Shown here piece by piece: positions 1-10,100 of a stretch of DNA of 64,000 bases (the first letter of the stretch is position 1; the number at the start of each line of letters is the position of its first letter). Below the pieces are notes generated by a model. The model made no database searches, had not been told where the DNA came from, and saw only the letters and a list, made by a program, of their open reading frames with translations. The DNA is from Streptoverticillium olivoreticuli subsp. olivoreticuli. Lineage in GTDB: Bacteria > Actinomycetota > Actinomycetes > Streptomycetales > Streptomycetaceae. Both the position numbers and the translations under genes were made by a program. Location of the stretch: assembly GCF_003391135.1 (NCBI RefSeq), contig NZ_CP031455.1, positions 7,157,501-7,221,500 of the forward strand. The letters run 5' to 3'.

Positions 1-890
1 CATTCGCCGAGCGGCGGCGCGCCGAGGGGCTGCCCGCCACCACGCTCTCCTGGGGTCCGTGGGGCGACGGTGCCACCGTCGACGGCGCGGTCGGTGACCG
101 GATGCGCCGTCACGGCATCAACGAGATGGCGCCGGAGCCTGCCGTCACCGCGCTGCGGCACGCGCTGGACCGGGACGAGACGGCGCTGACCGTCATCGAC
201 ATGGACTGGCGGCGGTTCACCCTGGCCTTCACCGCCGACCGGCCGCGGCCGCTGCTGCACGACCTGCCGGAGGCGCGCCAGGCCGTCGAGGAGATGCGGG
301 CCGAGGCCGCCGAGGCCGGCGCCGCCGGTCCCGCGCTGGCCCAGCAGCTCGCCGGGCTGCCGGAGACCGAGCGGGAGCGGGTGCTGCTGGACCTGGTCCG
401 CGGCGCGGTGGCGGTGGTGCTCGGGCACGCCGACGCCTCGGCGATCGAGGCCGGCCGGGCCTTCAAGGAGCTGGGCTTCGACTCGCTCACCGCGGTCGAG
501 CTGCGCAACCGGCTGGGTGCCGCCAGCGGGCTCAAGCTGCCGGCGGCCCTGATCTTCGACCACCCGACGCCCGCCGCGGTGGCCGCCTACCTGCGCGCCG
601 AGGTGGTGCCGGACGAGGCGGCCGGCGGGGCGTCGGTGCTGGAGGAGCTCGACCGGCTGGAAGCGGCGATCGCCGGCAGCGCCCCGGACAACATCACCCG
701 GGCCCGGATCACCATGCGGCTCCAGTCGCTGCTCGGGAAGTGGAACGAGGGCCCGGACGCCGGTTCCGCCGCCCAGGCCCCCGCCGCGGCCGCCCCGGCC
801 CCCGGGGCCGGAGAGGTCGTCGAGGAGCTCCGGACGGCCAGTGACGAAGAGCTCTTCGCGTTCATCAACAAGGGGCTCGGAAGGGCCTGA
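1..890 (+). CDS. Type I modular PKS, 3' end (KR end-ACP-C-terminal docking domain)
   Basis: This is the last part of a polyketide synthase whose start lies upstream of the window. The reading frame begins at base 3 and stops at TGA 888-890. The first ~50 residues are the C-terminal end of a ketoreductase (SWGPWGDG, then VGDRMRRHGINEM); they closely resemble the KR end of the first module of the gene at 38099, so this last module is probably of the KR-only type. An acyl carrier protein follows at about 336-610, with motif LGFDSLTAVELRN and the phosphopantetheine serine at 483-485. The final ~85 residues are a C-terminal docking domain: a helical pair (LEELDRLEAAI, LQSLLGKWNE), a low-complexity Ala/Pro linker, and a last helix with motif ELFAFINKGLG. 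That tail should hand the chain to the PKS starting at 1114. No thioesterase is present, so this is not the terminal protein. The AT type of the module cannot be seen. Confidence 0.95.
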   Translation, partial: FAERRRAEGLPATTLSWGPWGDGATVDGAVGDRMRRHGINEMAPEPAVTALRHALDRDETALTVIDMDWRRFTLAFTADRPRPLLHDLPEARQAVEEMRAEAAEAGAAGPALAQQLAGLPETERERVLLDLVRGAVAVVLGHADASAIEAGRAFKELGFDSLTAVELRNRLGAASGLKLPAALIFDHPTPAAVAAYLRAEVVPDEAAGGASVLEELDRLEAAIAGSAPDNITRARITMRLQSLLGKWNEGPDAGSAAQAPAAAAPAPGAGEVVEELRTASDEELFAFINKGLGRA

Positions 891-904
891 TGAACATTTC
901 GCTA

Positions 905-933
905 TTGACGCGCCTTTCGAAGTCGGACAGGAT
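905..933 (+). promoter_or_regulatory. Candidate housekeeping promoter (TTGACG-17-CAGGAT)
   Basis: A -35 box TTGACG at 905-910 is separated by 17 bases from a -10 box CAGGAT at 928-933. This is very close to the Streptomyces HrdB-type consensus (TTGAC-17-TAGGAT). It sits 15 bases after the stop of the upstream PKS gene, in a locally less GC-rich stretch. It would start transcription near 940 and give a ~170-base leader containing the stem-loop at 968-1013. The boxes are seen directly; promoter activity is inferred. It may drive the four genes from 1114 onward as one transcript. Confidence 0.5.
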
Positions 934-967
934 TTTCCGCACTCTCGTATAAGGCTCGGCATTCCCG

Positions 968-1013
968 CTGCCCCCTATCGCCCCGCTGTCACCCAGGGGG
1001 TGATAGGGGGCAG
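968..1013 (+). terminator. 17-bp stem-loop: terminator, attenuator or operator
   Basis: CTGCCCCCTATCGCCCC at 968-984 pairs with 997-1013 through all 17 positions (16 Watson-Crick pairs and one G-T wobble), around a 12-base loop. It lies 78 bases after the stop of the upstream PKS gene. It is not followed by a T run; many Streptomyces terminators also lack one. Because a good promoter lies upstream at 905-933, it could instead act in the leader of the next gene as an attenuator. As double-stranded DNA, the CCCCCTATC/GATAGGGGG half-sites could be a regulator's operator. The sequence does not decide between these. Confidence 0.5.
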
Positions 1014-1020
1014 TTAGGGG

Positions 1021-1050
1021 TTGTAGGGAGGGTTAGCCCGGCCATAGCCT
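1021..1050 (+). promoter_or_regulatory. Weaker second promoter candidate (TTGTAG-18-TAGCCT)
   Basis: TTGTAG at 1021-1026 and TAGCCT at 1045-1050 are separated by 18 bases, just downstream of the stem-loop. The match to a housekeeping promoter is only fair. If used, it would start transcription near 1057 and leave the stem-loop upstream of the start, where it would look more like an operator. The surrounding bases hold several TAGGG-type repeats (TTAGGGG, GTAGGGA). Confidence 0.2.
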
Positions 1051-1083
1051 CTCGCCGAGAAGTGGACCAATTGCTTAATTCCG

Positions 1084-1113
1084 ATGCCGTCTGCCGTAAA
1101 TGGGTTGCGTTAA
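1084..1113 (+). other. Possible 9-codon leader ORF ending directly at the PKS start
   Basis: ATG at 1084 opens a 9-codon frame (MPSAVNGLR) whose TAA stop (1111-1113) directly abuts the ATG of the PKS gene at 1114, in the same frame. Neither start has a clear Shine-Dalgarno sequence. The arrangement TAAATG would allow reinitiation or translational coupling. A frame this short is expected often by chance, so this is noted as a possibility only. Confidence 0.15.
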
Positions 1114-4100
1114 ATGGCGAATGAAGAGACGCTGCGGGACTACCTCAAGCTGGTAACGGCGGATCTGCATCAGACTCGTCTTCGCCTGCATGCGGCGGAG
1201 GCCAAGAACCACGATCCCATAGCCATCGTGGGGATCGGCTGCCGTTACCCGGGAGGCGTGCGCTCCGCCGAGGATCTGTGGCGGGTCGTCAGCGAAGGCG
1301 TGGACGCGGTAAGCGACTTCCCCGTGGACCGCGGGTGGAACGTCGAGACGATGTACCACCCGGACCCGGACCACCCCGGCACCAGCTATGTGCACGAGGG
1401 CGGATTCGTCGACGGCATCGCCGACTTCGACCCCTCCGTCTTCGGCATCAGCCCCCGCGAGGCGCTCGGCATGGACCCCCAGCAGCGCATGCTGCTGGAG
1501 ACGTCCTGGGAGGCGTTCGAGCGGGCCGGCATCGACCCGACATCGGTGCGCGGTCAGCAGATCGGTGTCTTCGTCGGCACCAGCAACCACGACTACCTCG
1601 CCGCGATCCTCAGCTCCACGGAGAACTTCGAGGGCTACTTCGGCACCGGCAACGCCGCGAGCGTCGCCTCCGGCCGGCTCTCGTACACCTTCGGTCTCGA
1701 GGGCCCCGCCGCCACCGTCGACACCGCCTGCTCCTCCTCGCTGGTGGCGCTGCACCTGGCGGTGCAGGCGCTGCGCAACAACGAGTGCACGATGGCGCTG
1801 GCCGGCGGCGCGACCCTGATGTGCGCCCCCGGCGTCTTCGTCGACTACAGCAAGATGCGCGGGCTGGCCCTGGACGGCCGCTCCAAGCCCTTCGCCCCCG
1901 AGGCCGACGGCTTCTGCCTCGGCGAGGGCGTCGGCGTGCTGCTGGTCGAGCGGCTCTCCGACGCGCAGCGCAAGGGCCACCCGGTCCTCGCGGTGGTCCG
2001 CGGCACCGCCGTCAACCAGGACGGCGCCAGCAACGGCCTCACCTCGCCCAACGGCCCCTCCCAGCAGCGCGTCATCCTCCAGGCGCTGGCCAACGCCCGG
2101 CTCACCCCGGACGAGGTCGACGCCGTCGAGGCGCACGGCACCGGCACCGCGCTCGGCGACCCGATCGAGGCCGACGCCCTGCTGGCCACCTACGGCCAGT
2201 CCCGGCCCGAGGGCCGGCCGCTGCTGCTCGGCTCGGTCAAGTCCAACATCGGCCACGCCCAGGCGGGCGCCGGTGTCGGCGGCATCATCAAGACGGTCAT
2301 GGCGCTCAAGCACGGCGTGCTGCCCAAGACGCTGCACCTGACCGAGCCCACCCCGCACGTGGACTGGTCGTCCGGCGACATCGAGCTGCTGACCGAGACC
2401 CGCGAGTGGCCCGAGACCGGCCGGCCGCGCCGCGCCGGCGTCTCCTCGTTCGGCATGTCCGGCACCAACGCGCACACCATCATCGAGCAGGCCCCGGCGG
2501 TCGAGGAGCCGGCGGACACCGCCGCCCCCGCCCCGGTCCGGCCGCCGCTCACCCCCGTCGTGCTGTCCGGCAAGGACCAGGGCGCGCTGCGCGCCCAGGC
2601 CGCCCAGCTGCACGCCCACCTGACCTCCGGTCGGTCCACCGCCGACCTGGCCGACATCGGCTACTCGCAGGCCGTCACCCGCCCCGCTCTCGACCGGCGC
2701 GCCGCCGTCGTCGCGGCCGACCACGACGAACTGCTCGCGGGCCTGGCCGCGCTGGCCGAGGGACAGAACCACCCCGCCCTCACCGAGGGCCTGGCCGCCG
2801 AGGGCAAGCTCGCCTTCCTCTTCACCGGCCAGGGCAGCCAGCGGCTCGGCATGGGCCGTGAGCTGTACGAGACCCACCCGGTCTTCGCCAAGGCACTGGA
2901 CGACGTCTGCGCCCAGCTCGACCGTTTCCTGGAACAGCCGCTGAAGGACGTGCTGTTCGGCGACGACAAGGAGCTGCTGAACCGCACCGGCTACACCCAG
3001 CCCGCGCTGTTCGCGGTCGAGGTCGCGCTGTTCCGCCTCGTCGAGTCCTGGGGCCTCAGGCCCGACTTCCTCGCCGGCCACTCCATCGGCGAGCTCGCCG
3101 CCGCCCACGTCGCCGGAGTGCTGTCGCTGACGCACGCCGCCGCCCTGGTGGCCGCCCGCAGCCAGCTCATGCAGCAGCTCCCGTCCGGCGGCGCGATGGT
3201 CGCCGTCCAGGCGTCGGAGGACGAGGTTCTTCCGCTGCTGACCGAGCGGGTGAGCATCGCCGCCGTCAACGGCCCGATGTCGGTGGTCGTCGCTGGTGAC
3301 GAGGACGCGGCCCTGCAGCTCGCCGCCGCCTTCGAGGAGCAGGGCCGCAAGACCAAGCGCCTCACCGTCAGCCACGCCTTCCACTCGCCGCACATGGACG
3401 CGATGCTGGACGACTTCCGCGCGGTCGCCGAGCGCCTGACCTACCAGGCCCCGCAGATCCCGATCGTCTCCAACCTCACCGGTGACCTGGTCTCCGCCGA
3501 GGAGATCACCACCGCCGACTTCTGGGTGCGCCATGTCCGCGAGGCCGTGCGCTTCCTCGACGGGATCCGCGCCCTGGAGACGCGCGGCGTCACCACCTTC
3601 GTCGAACTCGGCCCCGGTGGCGTGCTCTCCGCCATGGGCCAGGACTGCCCGGCCACCACCAGGGCGAACGCCATGGCGTTCGTCCCCGCCCTGCGCGACG
3701 ACCGCCCCGAGGCCCGCACCCTCGCCCAGGCCCTCGCGCAGGCGCACGTGCGCGGCGTGGCCGTGGACTGGTCCACCTTCTACGCCGGCACCGGCGCCGA
3801 CCGCGTCGACCTGCCCACGTACGCCTTCCAGCGCCAGCGCTTCTGGCCGTCCGACCCCTTCGCCGACATGGGCGACGCGGCCGACGGCGGGACCGGCGCG
3901 CTCAGCGCCACCGACGCCCGCTTCTGGGAGGTCGTGCACAGCGAGGACCTCGCGGCCCTCGTCGACACCCTCGGCATCGACGGCGACCAGCCGCTGAGCG
4001 CCGTGCTCCCCGCGCTGTCCGCCTGGCGCCGGCGCCACCACGACCGCTCCACCGTCGACGGCTGGCGCTACCGCACCACCTGGAAGCCGCTGACCGGGGC

Positions 4101-7100
4101 CCAGCCCTCGCTGCTGACCGGCACCTGGCTCGTCGTCACCCCGGCCGGCGCGGCCGACTCCCTGTGGCCGGCCGAGTCCGTCCGCATGCTCACCGAGCGC
4201 GGCGTACGCGTCGCACAGCTCGCCGTGGACGCCACCTCCGCCGACCGCACCGACCTCGCCGAGCGGCTGCGCGCCGCCCTGCCCGAGGGCACCACGCCCG
4301 CCGGCGTGCTCTCCCTCCTCGGCCTCGACGAGCGGCCGCACGCCGACCACCCCGAGCTCGGCGCGGGCCTCGCGGGCACCGTCGCCCTCGTCCAGGCGCT
4401 GGGCGACGCGGAGATCGACGCCCCGCTGTGGGCCGTCACCCGGGGCGCGGTCTCCACCGGCCGCTCCGACCGGCTCACCAGCGCCGCCCAGGCACAGCTG
4501 TGGGGCCTGGGCCGCACCGTCGGCCACGAACACCCCGAGCGCTGGGGCGGCCTGATCGACCTGCCCGAGGCCGCCGACGAGCGGACCCTCGGCCGGTTCG
4601 CCGAGGCGCTCTCCGGCCTCGGCGACGAGGACCACCTCGCCATCCGCCCGCAGGGCGTCTTCGTGCGCCGCCTCACCCGCGCCCCGCACACCGGGACCAC
4701 CGACGAGGCCCGGCCCGTCCGCGGCACCGCACTGGTCACCGGCGGCACCGGCGCGCTGGGCGCGCACGTCGCCCGCTGGCTCGTGGGCCAGGGCGCGGAG
4801 CACCTGTTGCTGACCAGTCGCCGTGGCGCGGACGCGCCGGGCGCTGCCGAGCTGCGCGAGGAACTCGCCGCGCTGGGCGCCGAGGTCACCATCGCCGCCT
4901 GCGACGTCGCCGACCGGGACGCGCTGGCCGGACTGCTGGCCTCGATCCCCGAGCAGTACCCGCTGACCACCGTCGTGCACGCCGCCGGCATCATCGACGA
5001 CGGAGTCCTGGACGCCCAGACCCCGGCCCGCCTGGCCGCGGTGCTGCGCCCCAAGGCCACCGCCGCGCTCCACCTGCACGAGCTCACCCGCGAGCTGGAC
5101 CTGACCGCCTTCGTGCTGTTCTCGTCCATGGCCGCCACCTTCGGCGCCGCGGGCCAGGCCAACTACACCGCCGCCAACGCCTGTCTGGACGCGCTGGCCG
5201 AACAGCGCCGCGCCGAGGGGCTGCACGCCGTCTCGCTGGCCTGGGGCGCCTGGGCCGAGGGCGGCATGGCCACCGACGAGCTGGTCGCCGAGCGGCTCCG
5301 GCTGTCCGGGCTGCCCGCACTCGCCCCCGAGTTCGCCACCGCCGCGCTGCGCACCGCCCTCGACCTGGACGAGACCTTCTCCCTGGTCGTGGACATCGAC
5401 TGGGACCGGTTCGCGCCCGGCCTCACCGCCATCCGCCCCAACCCGCTGGTCGCCGACCTCCCCGAGGCACGGCAGGCCCTGGAAGCGGCACGGACGGCCG
5501 ACGGGAACGGCTCCGACGACGCCTCCTTCGCGCAGCGGCTGGCCGCCGCCGCGACCGAGGAGGAGCGCGAGGCGCTCGCCCTGGACTTCGTCCGCACCCA
5601 GGTGGCGGTCGTCCTCGGCCACTCGGGACCGGAGTCCGTCGAGCCCACCCGGGCCTTCCGCGACCTCGGCTTCGACTCGCTGACCGCGGTCGAGATCCGC
5701 AACCTGCTGGGCTCGCTCACCGGGCTGCGGCTCCCCGCCACGATCATCTTCGACTACCCGACCCCGGTCATCCTGGCGGAGTTCCTCCAGGATGAGCTCG
5801 TCGGCTCCCGCCCGGTCGCCGCCGCCCCCGCCGTCGCCACGGCGGCAGTTGACGACGACCCGATCGCGATCGTCGCGATGAGCTGCCGCTTCCCCGGCGG
5901 CGTGACCACCCCCGAAGAGCTGTGGAAGCTGCTCATATCGGGCCAGGACGCGGTCACCGGCTTCCCCGCCGACCGCGGCTGGGACCTCGACGCGCTCTAC
6001 GACCCGGAGTCCGGCGCCGAGAACACCACGTACGTCCGCGAGGGCGGCTTCCTGCACGACGCCGCCGACTTCGACCCGGCGTTCTTCGGGATCTCGCCGC
6101 GCGAGGCGCTGGCCATGGACCCGCAGCAGCGGTTGCTGCTGGAGACGTCCTGGGAGGCGTTCGAGCGGGCGGGCATCGCCCCCGGGACGCTGCGCGGCCG
6201 ACAGGTCGGCGTCTTCGCGGGCACCAACGGCCAGGACTACCTGCCCGTCATCCTCGCCGCCCCCGGCGGCTCCGAGGGCTTCATGGGTACGGGCAACGCG
6301 GCCAGTGTGATGTCCGGCCGGGTCTCCTACGCCCTGGGCCTGGAGGGTCCGGCGGTCACCGTCGACACGGCATGCTCCTCGTCGCTGGTGGCGCTGCACT
6401 GGGCGATCCAGGCGCTGCGCGCCGGTGAATGCGAACTCGCCCTGGCCGGCGGCATCACCGTGATGTCCACCCCCGGGAACTTCATCGACTTCAGCCGGCA
6501 GCGCGGGCTGGCCTCGGACGGCCGGATCAAGGCGTTCGCGGCCGGTGCGGACGGTACGGGCTGGGGCGAGGGCGTCGGCATGCTGCTCGTCGAGCGGCTC
6601 TCCGACGCCCAGCGCAACGGTCACCCGGTCCTCGCCATCGTGCGCGGCAGCGCGATCAACCAGGACGGTGCGAGCAATGGTCTGACGGCTCCCAACGGCC
6701 CGTCCCAGCAGCGTGTGATCCGGCAGGCTCTGGCCAACGCCGGTCTGTCGGCTGCCGAGGTCGACGCGGTCGAGGCGCACGGCACGGGCACGACGCTGGG
6801 TGACCCGATCGAGGCGCAGGCGCTGCTGGCCACCTACGGCCAGGAGCACGCCCCTGAGCAGCCGCTGTACCTGGGCTCCATCAAGTCCAACTTCGGCCAC
6901 ACGCAGGCCGCGGCGGGCGTCGCGGGCATCATCAAGATGGTGCTGGCGCTTCAGCACGGAACGCTGCCGCAGACCCTGCACGTCGACGCGCCCTCCCCGC
7001 ACGTCGACTGGTCGGCGGGCGAGATCGCGCTGCTCACCGAGGCCACCGAGTGGCCCGAGACCGGCCGCCCGCGCAGGGCCGCGGTCTCCTCCTTCGGCAT

Positions 7101-10100
7101 CAGCGGCACCAACGCCCACACGATCATCGAGCAGGCCCCGGTCACCGAGGACCAGACCGTGGCGCCGGGCCACGCGCCGACCGTGCTGCCCGTGCTCCTG
7201 TCCGCCCGCACCGATGAGGGCCTGCGGGCACAGGCCGAGCGACTGCGGACGCACCTGACCGAGGCACCGGACGCCGCACTGGCGGACGTCGGCTACTCCC
7301 TGGCCACGCAGCGCGTGGCGTTCGAGGAGCGCGCCGCGCTGGTCGTCGCCGACCGGGACGCCCTGCTGGCGGGCCTGGAGGCCCTGGCACACGGCGAGTC
7401 GGCCGCGGGCCTGGTGACGGGCTCCGCGGACGGTGGCAAGACGGCGTTCCTGTTCACGGGTCAGGGCAGTCAGCGGCTGGGTATGGGTCGTGAACTGTAC
7501 GACTCTTTCCCGGTGTTCGCGGACGTGCTGGACGAGGTGTGCGCGCATCTGGACGGGCATCTTGAGCGTCCGTTGAAGGACGTGGTGTTCGGTGAGGACG
7601 CCGCGGCGCTGGATCGGACAGGTTTCACTCAGCCCGCGTTGTTCGCGGTTGAGGTGGCGTTGTTCCGTCTGGTCGAGGCGTGGGGTGTGAAGGCGGACTT
7701 CCTCTCCGGTCATTCGATCGGTGAGCTGGCTGCCGCGCATGTGGCGGGTGTGCTGTCGTTGGCGGACGCGGCGAAGCTGGTGGCCGCGCGTGGTCGTCTG
7801 ATGCAGGAACTGCCCGCCGGTGGCGCGATGATCGCGGTGCAGGCGTCGGAGGACGAGGTTCTTCCGCTGCTGACGGAGGGCGTCAGCATTGCCGCCCTCA
7901 ATGGCCCGCAGTCGGTTGTGATCGCGGGTGACGAGGAAGCGGCGCTCGCGATCGCTGCAAGCTTTGAGGCGCAGGGTCGTAAGACCAAGCGCCTCACGGT
8001 CTCGCACGCGTTCCACTCGCCGCGTATGGACGGCATGCTGGACGACTTCCGTGCGGTGGCCGAGGGCCTGTCGTACGAGGCTCCGCGCATCCCGATCGTC
8101 TCCAACCTCACCGGTGCGCTGGTCTCCGCCGAGGAGATCACCAGCCCGGAGTTCTGGGTCCGTCACGTCCGCGAGGCGGTCCGCTTCCTCGATGGCGTCC
8201 GTGCCTTGGAGGCACAGAACGTCACCACCTTCGTGGAGCTCGGCCCTGACGGTGTGCTCACCGCCATGGGGCAGGAGTGTGTCCAGGGCGAGAACGTCGC
8301 GTTCGTCTCCGCGCTGCGCAAGGACCGTGGCGAGGCCGGGTCGTTGGTGGCGGCCGTGGCCCGGGCGTACGCCCGTGGTCTCGCGGTGGACTGGGCGGCG
8401 TACTTCGCCGGTACCGGTGCCGCGCGGGTCGACCTGCCGACGTACGCCTTCCAGCGCGAGCGCTACTGGCCGAAGGTCTCCTCGCTCTACCTCGGCGACG
8501 TCACGGCCCTGGGCCTGGGCGAGGCCGGGCACCCGCTGCTGGGTGCCAGCGCCGAACTTCCCGACGCGGACGGTGTGCTGTTCACCAGCCGCCTGGCGCT
8601 CTCGACGCACCCGTGGCTGGCCGGTCACACCATCATGGACACGGTCCTGCTGCCGGGAACGGCCTTCGTGGAGCTGGCGATACGGGCCGGTGACCAGGTC
8701 GGCTGCCCGCACCTGGAGGAGCTGACGCTGGAGGCGCCGCTGGTCCTGCCCGGGCAGGGCGGGGTCCAGCTGCGGCTGTGGGTCGGCGCGGCCGACGAGT
8801 CGGGCCGCCGCCCGCTGTCGCTGCACTCCCGCCTGGAGGACCTCCCGGCCGAGGAGCCGTGGACCCGGCACGCCAGCGGTGTGCTCGCGGCCGCCGACGA
8901 TCAGCCGCGACCGGCCTTCGAGCTGAGCGTGTGGCCGCCGGCGGACGCGGTCGAGGTGGAGCTCGGCGACCGCTACGCGGGGCTGCTCGACATCGGCTTC
9001 GCCTACGGCCCCGACTTCCAGGGCCTGCGCCAGGCGTGGCGGCGCGACGGCGAGATCTTCGCCGAGGTGCGGCTGCCCGAGGAGACCCAGGAGGAGGCGG
9101 GCCGCTTCGGGCTGCACCCGGCGCTGCTCGACTCCGCGCTGCACGCCATCGGCATCGGCGGCCTGGGCGTCAGCGACGACACCGGTCGACTGCCGTTCGC
9201 CTGGAGCGGGGTGTCGCTGTACGCGAGCGGGGCTTCGGCGCTGCGCGTCCACCTGGCGCCCGTGGGTGCCGAGAGCGTGCGGCTGGAGCTCGCCGACACG
9301 ACCGGTGCCCCGGTCGCCGCCGTCGAGTCGCTCGGCCTGCGCCCGGTCTCGGCCGAGCAGCTGCGGACCGCGCACACCACCTTCCACGAGTCGCTGTTCC
9401 ACATGGAGTGGACGCAGGTCGCCGCCACCGAGGCGACCGTCGCGGGCCGTTGGGCCGCTCTGGGTGCCGCCGGTCTCGTCGGCGCCGACGTCTCCTCCTA
9501 CGCCGACCTGGCCGCGCTCGCCGCGGCGGTCGACGCGGGCGTCCGGGCGCCGGAGTTCGTCCTCGCCTCGCCCGGTACGGCCGGGGGCACGGACGCGGCG
9601 GCCGCCGCGCACCACGCCGCCGCCGAGGCACTGGTCCTGGCGCAGGAGTGGCTGGCGGACCAGCGGTTCGCCGACTCCCGGCTGGTCGTGCTGACTTCCG
9701 GCGCGGTGGCCGCGGTACCCGGCGAGCCGGTGCCCGACGTGGCACGGGCCGCCGTCTGGGGCCTGCTGCGCTCGGCGCAGTCGGAGAACCCGGACCGGCT
9801 GCTGCTGGTCGACCTCGACGGGCGGGAAGAGTCCCGCCGTACGCTCCCCGGCGCCCTGGCGGCGGGCGAGTCGCAGCTCGCGCTCCGCGCGGGCGTGGCG
9901 TACACGCCCCGGCTGATGCGGGTGGCCGTGGACGCCGACATCGAGCGGGACTTCCGTCCGGCCGCCGACGGCACGGTGCTGGTCACCGGCGCCAGCGGCT
10001 CGCTGGGCGGGCTGGTGGCCCGGCACCTGGTGGGCGAGCACGGCGTACGGCACCTGCTGCTGGTCAGCCGCCGCGGCGGCGAGGCCCCCGGCGCCGAGGA

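Noticed and set aside
968..1013. Assigning the stem-loop to a named regulator's operator (PimM/LAL or SARP type)
   Set aside because: The half-sites do not match the PimM consensus as I know it, and no regulator gene is in the window, so only a generic stem-loop is claimed.
1278..2861. Long Arg/Pro-rich frames on the plus strand in other phases (also around 4164-5795, 8778-10310, 13569-15440 and 50933-54148)
   Set aside because: Out-of-phase reading of PKS sequence; composition is extremely Arg-rich and there are no starts with ribosome sites or known domains.
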